NCBI GenBank assembly: GCA_037349105.1
Contig: JAYJMM010000116.1
Location: forward strand, 2,728,001-2,792,000
Source: Limnomonas spitsbergensis
Lineage: Eukaryota > Chlorophyta > Chlorophyceae > Chlamydomonadales
Reading direction: 5' to 3'
DNA length: 64,000 nt
The position numbers and the translations under genes were made by a program. Shown in pieces: positions 29,074-38,163 of this stretch (position 1 is the first letter of the stretch; every line of letters begins with the position of its first letter). The notes beneath the pieces are model-generated. The model saw only the letters and a program-made list of their open reading frames with translations. It was not told the DNA's origin and ran no database searches.

Positions 29074-32000
29074 GGTTCAGGGTTACCCTTAGATAAATCC
29101 TAAACCCTTCACCCAAATCCCTTAACCTTGTCATCCCTGTCTGCCCAGTGGTTTCATTCCGGCCTCCCGATTGAGGTGGTCAGCTTCATGCTTAAAGCAG
29201 CGCTGCCATTGACCCACCTGTCCAGTTCCAGCCGCCGCAGCCGCCGCAGCCGCGCTGATGTTGGCCGCCGTGACCTTGGTCTTGCCGCCAATCAGCACGG
29301 GTGGTGCGACCGGCAGCGACTTGGTGGCGGAGACCTTGCGCTTCTTCGTGGGAGCTCCTGGCGGCGAGCCAGCGGCTGCTGGGGGTCTGGAGGCTGGGAC
29401 GGGGGATGCTGGGGCCACAGCCGCGGCGGCGCCGCGCTTGACGCCGCGTTTTGCGACCACCATGCGCCTGATCTTGCGGGCCTTGCCGGTGGATGTGTTA
29501 AGCTGGCTCATCTGCACGTGAAAATATGCGTTATGTTATGAGTATCAGGGTATGTGCTTGTGCGTCTGATCGTCTGTGCATGGTAGAAAAGGAGCAGAGG
29601 TCTTACATGATGCCTTTAGGTCGTCTTCAGGTATCCAGATGTGAAGGAGTAAGTCAATGACGGAATTTTAATTTCAGGGCCCACTGCTGAAGGAGCAAAT
29701 CTGGTGCAATGTTCACACCTATGTGCCTCATATGTGAGTGATTGGAGCCAAAAGAGAATAATAAATAGTGCCGAAAAATAAAATTCCCGTGACCCACCTT
29801 TTTCAGGTCCACATTGTACGTCCAGTTGCCACTCTCCACCAGCCTCTGGCTGAGCTCCTGGTTATACATCCACTCGTCGTGCAAGCGCTCGACCACTTGC
29901 GAGGCGGCCTCATCGTAGTCGTACCTAGGGGCATGAGTTCAGGAGCCCGAATGAAAAGACTGTCAGCGTGCATTTTTTCACGTTCAAATTTCCAACCGCT
30001 TCACCTCCAAGCATGCTTCTTCAAAATGATTTTCAAACGGCTCTGAACGGCTGCAGTAAGAGTTACATCTGAGGCTCAACACATGTCATATCCGGAACTC
30101 TCTAGGAGGCTAAGCCCATATTACGAATTTAGTTTGACTATTAGGAGCTAATTTCCCCAGGAGGCTCAGTCTAGGAGGCTCAGCCCATGCCATGTCCAGA
30201 ATGAAGCAAATTCATCAGGGCCTGAAGCACATCCCACATCCATGCCATGCCCAGAATCAAGTAAGGCCATCTGGGGCACCCAAACCCCAAACCCAAAACC
30301 CCAAACTAAGGCCATCTGATGCATGCATTTTCCCGCCACACCAACGCACCAGCCGTCCGCCTTGCCATCCACGCCATCATCTGTATAGTACTGCCACATG
30401 ACCGGCGCCTTGGTCGCCACGGCTGCGTGATCCGTGCGCAGAAGCTTGTACTTGCCTGGCTGCTGTACAAAGCTGCCATGGTCCTTGTAGTCACAGCCTT
30501 TGGGTGAGGTTATGCACGTACATGGTGAGAAGATGACGATGTGATTGCGAGGTTATGTGATAGTGATGCCATGGTTGCGGTGATGGAGGTATCAGTTACT
30601 GGGATGAGGCTAACGCATCGCAATTTTAAAAACAGTGCCGAAGGCTTTTGTCAAGCAAGAAGAAACGAATGAGGAGATTGGTTCCATTTTGTGCATTAGC
30701 CATGATTCCGCATGGGACTGGATTTTTTGAAGCCTGCAAAGAATGCATGCAGTCCCTGCTGATAGGGGTCCATGAAGAATGCCACTACCCAAATTTCCCG
30801 TGCACCGATGCTGTCATATTTTGCGTGATGCACCAGGCTACTGTATTAGTCAGAGCAGCTTTTTTGCTGGTGCCTCCACGAAAAGGGAGAGGCCCTGATA
30901 GGCCTTGGCATGATTGCACAGATAACCTTGAAATGCTTATTTGCTTGACAGTTTTTACCCACTTTGTACAGCAGAGTCCTACTGGTGCATAGACACAACT
31001 TTTCACGTTCAAACCATCAGCTTGCGTTCAAACCATCAACTTTTTACGTCCAAACCATCATTTTTTTACGTTCAAGCCTATCAGCCAACGAGCCCGCTGC
31101 TCTCAGGCTGCTACAGCAAACATTGGACACACGTACATGGCTAGATGGCATCAGGTCATCAACTTAGGTGATTCAGCTTCACCCCACGCGCCAAAGCAGC
31201 TGGGCGGGGATTATTCCTGAGCCTGCACACACCTGTCTTCTCCTTGTACTTCTCCTCAAAGATGCGTACTGCATCGGCCTCCTTTTTGGCCTGCCAGCTC
31301 TGAGACTGGCCAGCAGTGCCAGTGCGGCCCCAGCGAGCCCATGTGATGCACTTCCCAGATGGCCCCGCGACAACCTACGCAGGCAAGAAAAGGTGAAGGG
31401 TTTAAGGGTTTAGGGTTAAGGCTTATTTTATCTCAGTGCAGGGCCCGTAATATGCCATTGAGCTGGCTGGTTGGGACGGGTAGCTTCAAGCTATCCGTCC
31501 TACCTGGCTGTTAGCGTTCGTTTTAGGGGGTTACAGAGCAGTAACTACCGGCAAGGTATCAATACAAGCTGCAAATAGCAGTACAAAAACTGCAGAAAAA
31601 CTCAAACAGACGTTCCATGCCAGTGACATCCAGGCGAGGATTTAATATGCATTATTTTTTTCCAATTGCACCCACTTGTCCGATCAATTTAATACCGATC
31701 CGACAAGGGCCCGTTGGATAACGCGCCAATGCATTTATCAGGACTTTTTTAGCGAGACTGCCGTGCTGCATCCTGCCTGCATTCTTTCAACGGCAGGATG
31801 GCTTGAACGTCACCCAGAGACCTGCAAACCCTGACATGGTGTTCATTCCCTCGCCACTGCTCGGTGGTTGTGTGTTGGTTACTAGCACAGGGGGATCACT
31901 GGATTTCGCTCGCTGTCCTATTTAAATACTAGTGCCTGTGCCGGGTTTTGGGCACGTGTCCCACGCATCAAATGTGATGCTCTGTTGGACTGTAGAAAAC

Positions 32001-33301
32001 TTGACAAGCCCTCACCTGCAGCAGGTAGTACTTGTCGCTGTTGGTGGATAGATCAACGAGGCTGAGCATGATGTCGTAAACTTCGCCTTGACGGTTGAGG
32101 ATGTGGCCTTTGGCTACGCCACATGCTGGGTCCACCTGCGCATGGAGGGTTGGAGCCATGGATAGAGTCATGAAGAGGAGGGGACGTCACAGAAAATGCA
32201 CATCTGCCATGCCTGTCTTGCTTTGATTGATCACACTATGATTGTGTTTTTGTGTACAGGAGACCGACTTTGGCAGGCCGCTGGGTCGGCACGATCACTG
32301 GGGGGATGGGGGTCAAACCTTGCTGGCCGGCGGCCGGCGTGCCCAGCAGCGGGGCATGCTGCTCCAGACCCACCAACGGCCGTCGGCCTTGATGTAGCTG
32401 AACTGTTGCTTAAGCACATCTAAATGAACAGTAATTGCTTCCTGACCGGACAGGCCTTTCTGCATAACTAGATATCACAACCATGTGGTAGGCTACTAGA
32501 AAATGCTGTATGGCCGTTGATGTTATGCACGTGCTCTAGCTAGAGCCTAGAGAAGTGCCGAGGTGGGGTGCCAGTTATTCACAGCAGTCAGCAACTCGAA
32601 CCCGCATATAAACGACAGCCAAGGTGCATGTCATGTGAGGAACAGCCAGCATTGTCGATGGCAAGCCGATAAGTCCGATACCACTGTAATCCGTAAGATG
32701 TATTGCAATGCCAAAAGATTGGCATGCCGCACCCGAGGAAAGAGTGACCCGTCATATGTGTTTGTGTGTGCATCTGATCACGTTTGGGGGCCTGCAGGTC
32801 AGCCACCACGGAGGCTATTGGAACCAAACCTTGGCTAGCCTCTGGCCGGTGGACCAAGCAGCAGGGCTTGCCGCACCAGGCCCCCTCAGCTAATTAGCCA
32901 AAGGCTGTCAAGAACGGTAGCTGAAAACCTGAAATGTACCGCAGCTGAGGCCATGCTAAAATAAAGAGTGTTGTGCACATGTGCGTACATTTTAACTGGA
33001 CTGCAGGCCACAGAATTGTGACACCCTGTCTGGATGGCAGTGATGCCATGCCATGCAAATGATGTGACAATTCATCAGATGATTAAATGATTACGTACAA
33101 CCGGTTCTTCTGGTTGTTCAAGAAGTCTCACCACTCCCAAGGGTGATGAAGTTGCAGGTGCTGAGTGACCCTGAAGTCCTCTCTTGACGCTGGGCGCAGC
33201 AGTAGTAGCCTTGATGGGTTTCGTCGTTTTTTTTGTCTTTGTCTTCGGAACAGCAGGGGTCGCAACGGCAGGCACGGGCACAACCGGCGCCTTCCTCGTA
33301 G
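13107..33301 (-). CDS. PARP: Poly(ADP-ribose) polymerase, WGR-WWE-WGR-PRD-ART
   Basis: Transfers ADP-ribose from NAD+ to proteins, normally at DNA breaks in the nucleus. Eighteen exons, 836 residues: 33301-33099, 32135-32016, 31374-31233, 30497-30350, 29924-29798, 29511-29218, 28461-28351, 27546-27452, 26646-26511, 25765-25614, 25011-24945, 24144-24046, 23486-23352, 17236-17126, 16069-15939, 15318-15189, 14442-14305, 13280-13107 (stop TAA). Order: Lys/Thr/Pro linker; WGR 1 (ITWARWGRTGTAGQ, PGKYKLL); WWE (VMWQYYTDDGVDGKADGW to TYNVDLKKMSQLNTSTGKAR); Ala/Pro-rich basic linker with NLS-like PTKKRKV; WGR 2 (MLNQTDISSNKNKFYLAQ, LWTRWGRVGETGA); helical regulatory domain (MPLGRLSEAQ, VIPHSFGRKKPP); catalytic domain with the H-Y-E triad in LLWHGT, GSGIYLAS and NSEYLLYN. 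The first coding exon was not found; an in-frame ATG is absent in 33099-33301, so it must lie upstream. Introns hold most of the local repeats. Confidence 0.93.
13285..13720. repeat. GTGTGAGCAG minisatellite, last PARP intron
   Basis: Degenerate tandem AGCAGTGTGAG units (about 9-18 bp) pass into longer units of about 55 bp with AAGTGTGAGCACAGG and GTTGGCAGGAACGC. The plus and minus open frames over it are repeat products. Confidence 0.8.
13930..14300. repeat. 36-bp C-rich minisatellite, last PARP intron
   Basis: About ten tandem copies of CCCCTTGCTGACCCCCCTCC plus CCTGGGTCCTCTAG abut the donor of the exon ending at 14305. The minus frame running from exon 14442-14305 into this array is an artefact of unit length. 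Confidence 0.9.
14405..14745. repeat. Four copies of a PARP exon acceptor region
   Basis: The 5' end of exon 14442-14305 (CTGGCCGCCACCAGGGAACTG on the plus strand) with its flanking intron recurs near 14525, 14620 and, diverged, 14715, at about 95-bp spacing, each followed by AGCAACAC-like and GGAGCAGG blocks. Three intronic copies retain a CAG acceptor. Confidence 0.8.
15159..15690. repeat. Tandem copies of the PARP GIYLAS-exon acceptor
   Basis: The first codons of exon 15318-15189 (VAVVAAIL, plus strand GGATGGCCGCAACAACAGCC) with about 110-140 bp of flank are repeated near 15395 and 15535, each followed by AGATTGGTRCAA and GGGGGGCGAAATATG blocks. The copies stay open on the minus strand for a few dozen codons, so they could be mistaken for extra exons. 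Confidence 0.8.
15719..15990 (-). repeat. Duplicated end of the PARP catalytic-His exon
   Basis: Positions 15795-15850 repeat the 3' end of exon 16069-15939 and read LLWHGTK followed by a stop where the real exon has a splice donor. The flanking CTGGCANAGCGCAATAYTGTAA block is duplicated too. The real exon reads KHDGLSNRKLLWHGT; the copy reads KHGSLINLTLLWHGT. Confidence 0.8.
16078..16222. repeat. G-rich minisatellite next to a PARP exon
   Basis: Three tandem units of about 48 bp of GGGGAGGGTTCAGGGA and AAGGGGGG with GATTCGCGGCC/GATTGGCGGCC blocks, just upstream (minus sense) of exon 16069-15939. It is a pyrimidine-rich tract in the transcript. Confidence 0.75.
16545..16830 (+). repeat. SINE-like interspersed repeat copy
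   Basis: A pair of related blocks rich in GGCCG, containing GACCAAACCTGGGCCGGCCT, GGCCAAAGCAGCGAGGCTGGC, CACAAATGGGGCCTCC and ending GTAGCTGACGTGTAGCTGAG. It closely matches 27960-28115. No protein-coding signal. Confidence 0.6.
17520..22962. repeat. 23-bp satellite array, about 236 copies, in a PARP intron
   Basis: The unit is GGGGCACATMGGGGCAAATA plus three variable bases. Two sites vary repeatedly: TAG/TCG after CA, and AAC/ACC/AGC/AAT before AGGGG. The array fills about 89% of the 6,115-nt intron between exons 23486-23352 and 17236-17126. Blocks of variants recur: the rare TATCAGG unit occurs at about 18936, 20569 and 22040, spaced 71 and about 64 units apart, indicating higher-order duplication. 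On the minus strand the ordinary units contain no stop in any frame, giving artefactual frames of up to 1,831 codons of Cys/Pro-rich repeat. The rare TATCAGG units supply most of the stops. Confidence 0.97.
22985..23345. repeat. 35-bp AGGCAGGCCCTGCTGC repeat
   Basis: About ten degenerate units with GGCAGGCCCTGCTGCNCAGA and GGAAAGGAAGG lie between the 23-bp satellite and the donor of exon 23486-23352, and the last unit abuts that donor. Confidence 0.8.
24128..24660. repeat. Duplicated PARP exon acceptor plus a longer intronic duplication
   Basis: The acceptor end of exon 24144-24046 (ATGCCCCGCTGCACCTGTG plus strand) is copied near 24217. Further on, a block of about 200 bp with CATCGAGAAACCTC, GTGTGTCACTG and GAATGTCAAGGCATGCACCT occurs at about 24395-24480 and again at about 24610-24690. 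Confidence 0.7.
25030..25290. repeat. 48-bp minisatellite, PARP intron
   Basis: Five nearly identical units of GGGAGTGCAGAGAAGGGCAG plus GACAAAGCTCCCACCCTCTC. High identity suggests recent expansion. All open frames here are repeat products. Confidence 0.9.
25940..26275. repeat. CCATGCCCCTATGCGCCTCC array and duplicated PARP exon end
   Basis: About six units of 38-40 bp (CCATGCCCCTATGCGCCTCC, CTCCCTCCCATGCAC) are followed at about 26190-26265 by a copy of 25575-25665, including the donor and 3' half of exon 25765-25614. The copy reads like FIFLVQMFK in place of FIFSGQMFK and lies upstream of the real exon. Confidence 0.75.
26640..26920. repeat. Poly-G-bearing repeat at a PARP acceptor
   Basis: Four units of about 75 bp with AGGAGCAGAAYGAGGGGGGGG, GAGTACTTTATCGGT and AAACAACCAGGATGGGTC begin right at the acceptor of exon 26646-26511. 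In the transcript each unit supplies a C-rich tract. Confidence 0.8.
27265..27455. repeat. Tandem copies of a PARP splice-donor region
   Basis: Units of 39 bp (CCTGTACTTCAACCTGTACT, TGGACCGTACTGCCCCACA) run up to the donor of exon 27546-27452. On the minus strand each repeats GGTTGAAGTACAGG, which is the donor sequence itself, giving about five to eight equivalent GT sites. Confidence 0.75.
27694..27871 (-). mobile_element. MITE of the TACCGTAGA family
   Basis: A 178-bp element with ends TACTGTAGATATGCTTTGCC and GGGCAAAAAAAGTCTACGGTA, inverted complements apart from a few bases. The interior has GCTGCCCTGAGGGCAGCATTAAA as in the copies at 46567 and 60505, here reversed. It sits in a PARP intron. 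Confidence 0.75.
27960..28115 (+). repeat. SINE-like interspersed repeat copy
   Basis: Shares GGCCAAAGCAGCATGGCTGG, CCACAAATGGGGCCTCC and GCTGACATGTAGCTGAGTCA with 16545-16830 and 48890-49035. It lies directly beside the MITE in the same PARP intron. Confidence 0.65.
28177..28235 (+). repeat. Telomere-like TATAGGG/TTTAGGG tract
   Basis: Short run of TATAGGG and TTTAGGG heptamers in a PARP intron, of the TTTAGGG plant/green algal telomere type. Smaller degenerate pieces lie near 14780-14850, 27090-27160 and 31390-31420. Confidence 0.7.
28420..28760. repeat. Tandem copies of a PARP exon acceptor
   Basis: The start of exon 28461-28351 (plus GGCAGGCAAGGTCGACCTGT) is copied near 28580 and 28690 at about 115-bp spacing (AGGCGCTAAGTCAACCTGTC, AAGGCTAGGTCAACCTGTCC), each followed by AAGGCA/GACAAYGC-like sequence. 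Confidence 0.7.
28995..29085 (+). repeat. TTGAGGG heptamer array
   Basis: About eleven perfect TTGAGGG units, a one-base variant of TTTAGGG, starting from TTTAGGG and ending in TTCAGGG-TTACC. Intronic to PARP. Confidence 0.9.
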
Positions 33302-33940
33302 CTGCGCGAGAATGCAGCCAGGTGAGTAAACGAACGTCATGGTGTAAAATCCATTCTCGGGTGGAACTTGCGTTGCTATTTCAGCGAGCGTGCTGCTTTT
33401 ATCCGGCTCGGACAGAATCGTGCATGCATGTCAACATTTTACATGTGCGGGGATCAGATGGGACTCTGCTGTCGGTGCAGTGCATGCTGTCCAACTGTCA
33501 AAAAAGAATCGACGTGAATTGAGTTCCAGGTGATTAATCAGGCTGGTTCAAGTATGGTGTTTCAGACAGGTTATATCTCGACTCTCGAGCTTGAGTGTCC
33601 TGAGAAGCGGTTCGTTGGACAGGTGGAGTCGATGGTGACACCGCAAATCCGCGAGTACGCAAATGCTGCGTACTAATGAGGATGGTGGTGACCCGACAGA
33701 CATGGCGGACACTAACATTGTCGTGTTGCTCGAGGCATTGATTCTTGGGTGCGGGTGCAACCTGCCAGATGGATGACAACAATGCCCGCGTGAATGGCTT
33801 GGCGTCAATTGCAACAATTTACAGGTCACGAAGAGAACGAGATAAAAATGACAATGAGGACGCTAGAAAACGTGGGTCGGTGTTGAGGACGTACGGCAAT
33901 CGAAGTTGCAGAAATTCAGAGTAGGACGGATGGGACAATT
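33302..33940. other. Upstream PARP region, N-terminal exon not located
   Basis: Must hold or precede the first PARP coding exon, which has to end in codon phase 1. A minus open frame (33782-33534) starting MLSSIWQVAPAP is a possible source, but no donor could be fixed. The 5.7-kb inverted-repeat element starts at 33949, close to this gene end. Confidence 0.35.
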
Positions 33941-36264
33941 GGTGAGTCCAGATATCGATCTCCTAAAACGTACATTTAATCTCCAACGTTTCAGTCAAAT
34001 GACATGGCATTATTTGCCAACGTTGGCAAGTGAGTGACGTCATTGTTTCCTAAGTCCGTCATCTTTGAAAAGGAGCGCATGCCATTAGATACTTGCATTA
34101 CTTGTTATTTATGGACCTCGATTCCGATCGTACCAAGTGCCCAGAGGGCCTCCATGGAAGCGAGAGTGTTGCAGGCGAGGGTGGACTAATCGCTGCTGCA
34201 GCCCATCCTGAGGCGCGATTATCTAAAGCTGCAGGTCCTGCTTATACTGGTATGAAGCGTGCCTGAACCTCTGCCTGCTACAAGAGCATTTACTGCATTT
34301 TGGTGTGCAGTTTCGGCCCACATGCACAGCATTGAGCCAGCTAACACAGCATCCCACCCTTTTGGGCAACATCTTGCATGCATGCGCAGCTTCCACCAGT
34401 AATGACAGTCCCCGAATGCATGCCCAGCCCCCGCATGCATGCACGGTACCCCGCCCGCTTGCTCTGATGGACTGTAAAAACTTCACAAAACTTCACCGCT
34501 TGCATGCACAGCTCCCACCCACATACACTCTGCCTACATGCACACACCCATGCCCACATGAACAGCATCCCGCCTGCTTGCGGAGCGCCCCACACGCCTA
34601 CGCATTCCTTGCATGCACATGTCCATGCCTGCATTCACAGCACGTAGCCGCGCTCGCGACCCTCCACCTGCATTCTCAGCTCCTTCCCACATGCAAACAC
34701 CCCGCCCGCATGCACACTACCCCCGCTTGCACGCACAGCCGCCTGGCGCCTGCCAATATGCTCTGCACCTCGCCCTCATAAACGGTCTTTCAACCACATG
34801 AGCCATCCCCTAACCGTGTACACAGTCCACGCCCCCATGCACATTTCCCGCACGCCCGCACGGCCCCCCAGTCCCCCATCGGCTTTCACTGTTACTCACC
34901 CATAGACACAGCCCGTATGCACAGGCCACCACTTGTAAGTACTGTTACTCCCATCCGCTGTTACTGCCCCCCATCCCCATTCACATTCCGCATTCTGCAG
35001 ACCCCCACCTGTATGCAATGTTACCCCCATCCGCCCGCACCGTCCCCCATCCCCCATCTGCATACACTGTTATCCACCCATAGGCACTGCCTGTATGCAC
35101 AGGCCCTTATCTGTATGCGCAAGTCCCGCCCAAATGGGCGGCTCTCCTCCCGTATGCGCAGCCCCAAGCTTGCACGTACAGCCCCCCACCCGCATTCCCA
35201 ACCCGTAAGCTATGCGCCCCGCCAACATATCCACACAGTCCTCCACCCGCATTGATTGTTAACAGCGCCCTGCCGTATGTGTAGCTCTCCATTTGCATTT
35301 ACTGCCCTACGACCGTATGTTTGTACAGCCTGTCCGGATGTTCAGCCCCCGTCCGTATGCGCACAGCCCGTATGCATATTGCATAGACCATGGCCAGCAT
35401 GCACAGACCCTAGCCTGCATGCACATGCATGGGTCACTGCATTTGGGCGGGGAATGTGCATTCGGGCGGGAATGTGCATCACAGCAACCCGTCCTCACGT
35501 GCAGCGCATGCCGGCATGCTCATGCCCCTTCTCGAAGCTGTTAGCGAGGCAGAAGGTTGTGAGGCAGACCCTTTAGAAACAGCAAGCCATGTTGTACATT
35601 TATTCATTAGCCGAGACGGGTGCAAGCTCCATTGGGAGCTTGCATTTGAATGTGTTACGGATATGCGAGCGGCTAGCGGAGTTCTTGCGGTATGTGGGTG
35701 TGCCATTCAGAGAACCAGCTGCTATCATGGCCACCCCTGTTGCCCCTACAGCCTATGAAGCACCTGCAGCCCCAGCAGCCTTCCTCCCCCAGGTTCATCT
35801 GAAGAGAGCATGTCCGCATCAGTCCAGGTCATTCCAGGAGGCAGCTCTTTACATTGGCACTAGCCCAGAATTCTTGATAGCTTTTCTGCAGCCCTTGGGC
35901 CTAGATGAAAGGAATTTGGCATGGGCCATCTACCAGACTACCCCCTAGGAGTGGAGTCGACCAAGTTCGCAGTGGGTGTCATTGCGCGCGTCATGATGCG
36001 CAACCAACCTGCTCAGTCGAGTCTCATTCCCACCTTTTATTTTGTATTTTTAAGCGGATTCACTATGCAGACTATATTGCCTAGCCATGCCCTTTGTTTC
36101 ATGATGTTTGAGGCACCTTCATTTTGCTTGATACGCACGAGACATGCCTCTCAAGTAGCTTTGAGCAGGGCTTCTGACTGAAATATTGGTTTCCTGTTTT
36201 CCCCTCGAAATTGTATTGTTCAGGATTCATGTGACGGTATTACGGCTTCAGATTTATTTCATCA

Positions 36265-37335
36265 CAATTACGCTGATTTGCCCCAGGTATGCCACTCTAA
36301 GAGACCCAAGCAAGGCTGAATACTGAAATTTTAATTATGCTGATGCACCCTAGACATGCCACTCTAGGAGACCCGAGGAGGTCTCTAGACTGAAATCTTA
36401 ATTATGCTGATGCGCCCAGGTATGCACCATAGGAGACGTGAGCAAGGCTTTAGACTGAAATCTTAATTATGCTGATGCGCCCCAGGCATGCCACTCTATG
36501 AGACCCAAGCAGGGCTCAATACTGAACCTTAATTATGCTGATGCGCCCCAGGCATACCACTCTATGAGACCCAAGCAGGGCTCAATACTGAACCTTAAGC
36601 ATGCTAATGCGCCCTAGACATGCCACTCTAGGAGACCCAAACATGGCTCAATACTGAACCTTAATTATGCGGATGCGCTCTAGACATGCCACTCTAGGAG
36701 ACCCAAGCAGGGCTCAATACTGAACCTTAAGCATGCTAATGCGCTCTAGACATGCCACTCTATGAGACCCAAGCAGGGCTCAATACTAAACCTTAAGCAT
36801 GCTGATGCGCTCTAGAAATGCCACTTTAGGAGACCCAAGCAGGGTCTTAGACTGGAATCTTAATTATGTTGATGTGCCCTAGACATGCCACTCTAGGAGA
36901 CCCAAGCAGGGCTCAATACTGAACCTTAAGCATGCTAATGCGCTCTAGACATGCCACTCTATGAGACCCAAGCAGGGCTCAATACTAAACCTTAAGCATG
37001 CTGATGCGCTCTAGACATGCCACTTTTGGAGACCCAAGCAGGGTCTTAGACTGGAATCTTAATTCTGCTGATGCGCCCTAGACATGCCACTCTAGGAGAC
37101 GTGAGCAAGGCTGTAGACTGAAATCTTAATTGTGTTGATGTGCCACAAGCATGCCACTCGAGGAATCCCAAGCACGGTGTTAAAACTGAAATATAATTTG
37201 TGTCGATGCCCCCTAGGCTTACCACTCTAGGAGACCCAAGCTGGGCTGTAGACTGGAATCATAAATGCACTGATGCACCCCCTGCATGTCACTCTAGAAG
37301 ACCCAAGCTGGGTTGAAGGTTGAAATCTTGAGTGT
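36265..37335 (+). repeat. 66-bp tandem array inside the inverted-repeat element
   Basis: About sixteen diverged units with AATTATGCTGATGCGCCC, CATGCCACTCTAGGAGACCC and AAGCAGGGCTCAATACTGAA. Units differ by 5-25%, and some alternate between two subtypes (CAATACTGAACC and TAGACTGAAATC endings), so the array is old and was amplified more than once. Confidence 0.9.
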
Positions 37336-37506
37336 GGATCCCTGTGATACTGTTATGCCATTGAGGGATACTGTTGCTAATCCATTTTCACTGGGTAAGG
37401 CTGTTGAGTCAAGTTCAAAACCACTGTATATTACATGACGGAAACCTCAATATTGGCGGAAATACGAGCCAAGCATAGACAACTGAAGACAGGCTGAAGT
37501 TTTTTG

Positions 37507-38163
37507 TCACTTCGCAAAGAAGCGCTCCCCTGACTCCTTTTCCCTCTGAACTGTGTTCATGTGGTGCACACAGTACCGCACGCACAGAAGGAAAACAATA
37601 TGAGACATGTATCCGCAGTTGCTCTCCAAACTCCTGATTAGTTTTGGTGAATGCCCGGAGCGGTCGCTGCGCATCCTAGCGAAAGCAGCCCTCAAGTCAT
37701 CAAGCTTCTCCTCAGAGATACCAGCAGAGTAGCTGCTGTCTTGCACGAGGGCTAGCCGTGATATACGGTGGCTATGGTCATGGACAAAGCATCTGTCCTT
37801 GAAGCTTGACCCCAAAACAAGCGGCGCCTCAAGATCTGCCAAACAAGGGGCCGCGATGCAACACCGGTCATGGTGAAAGCCAATTGTGATACCATCATAC
37901 TGCTGCATGATGACGTCAAGCGTGGCACGCCGAAAGAGCGGCGACTCGTTGCTGAGCAAGCGCTGCTTTGCTGTTGCAACAACGGCTGCAGTGACCTCTA
38001 TGGAGCCTGTCATAGGCACTATGTGATACCTTTGAAGGGCATGAATGGTAGAACTGAGCAAATGGAGCAGGTGCAATGTGCCAAACCTTGACCATCCTAC
38101 GGCCGGTGGCCCGGGCAAAACAGGGCTTGATGCACGTGGATCCCCGGGCCTTAGCTGAATCAC
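37507..38163 (-). CDS. Unrecognised 218-codon frame inside the element
   Basis: Longest non-repetitive frame in the 5.7-kb element. Its C-terminal half has mixed, protein-like composition (HDHSHRISRLALVQDSS, EEKLDDLRAAFARMRSDRSG), while its N-terminal 40 codons overlap a SINE-like repeat copy, so any real coding part would begin further in. No transposase motif seen. It could be a captured exon or chance. Confidence 0.25.
   Translation of the reverse strand: MIQLRPGDPRASSPVLPGPPAVGWSRFGTLHLLHLLSSTIHALQRYHIVPMTGSIEVTAAVVATAKQRLLSNESPLFRRATLDVIMQQYDGITIGFHHDRCCIAAPCLADLEAPLVLGSSFKDRCFVHDHSHRISRLALVQDSSYSAGISEEKLDDLRAAFARMRSDRSGHSPKLIRSLESNCGYMSHIVFLLCVRYCVHHMNTVQREKESGERFFAK

Noticed and set aside
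33534..33782. Candidate first PARP exon (frame starting MLSSIWQVAPAP)
   Set aside because: No donor of the required phase could be supported, so it was not added to the gene model.
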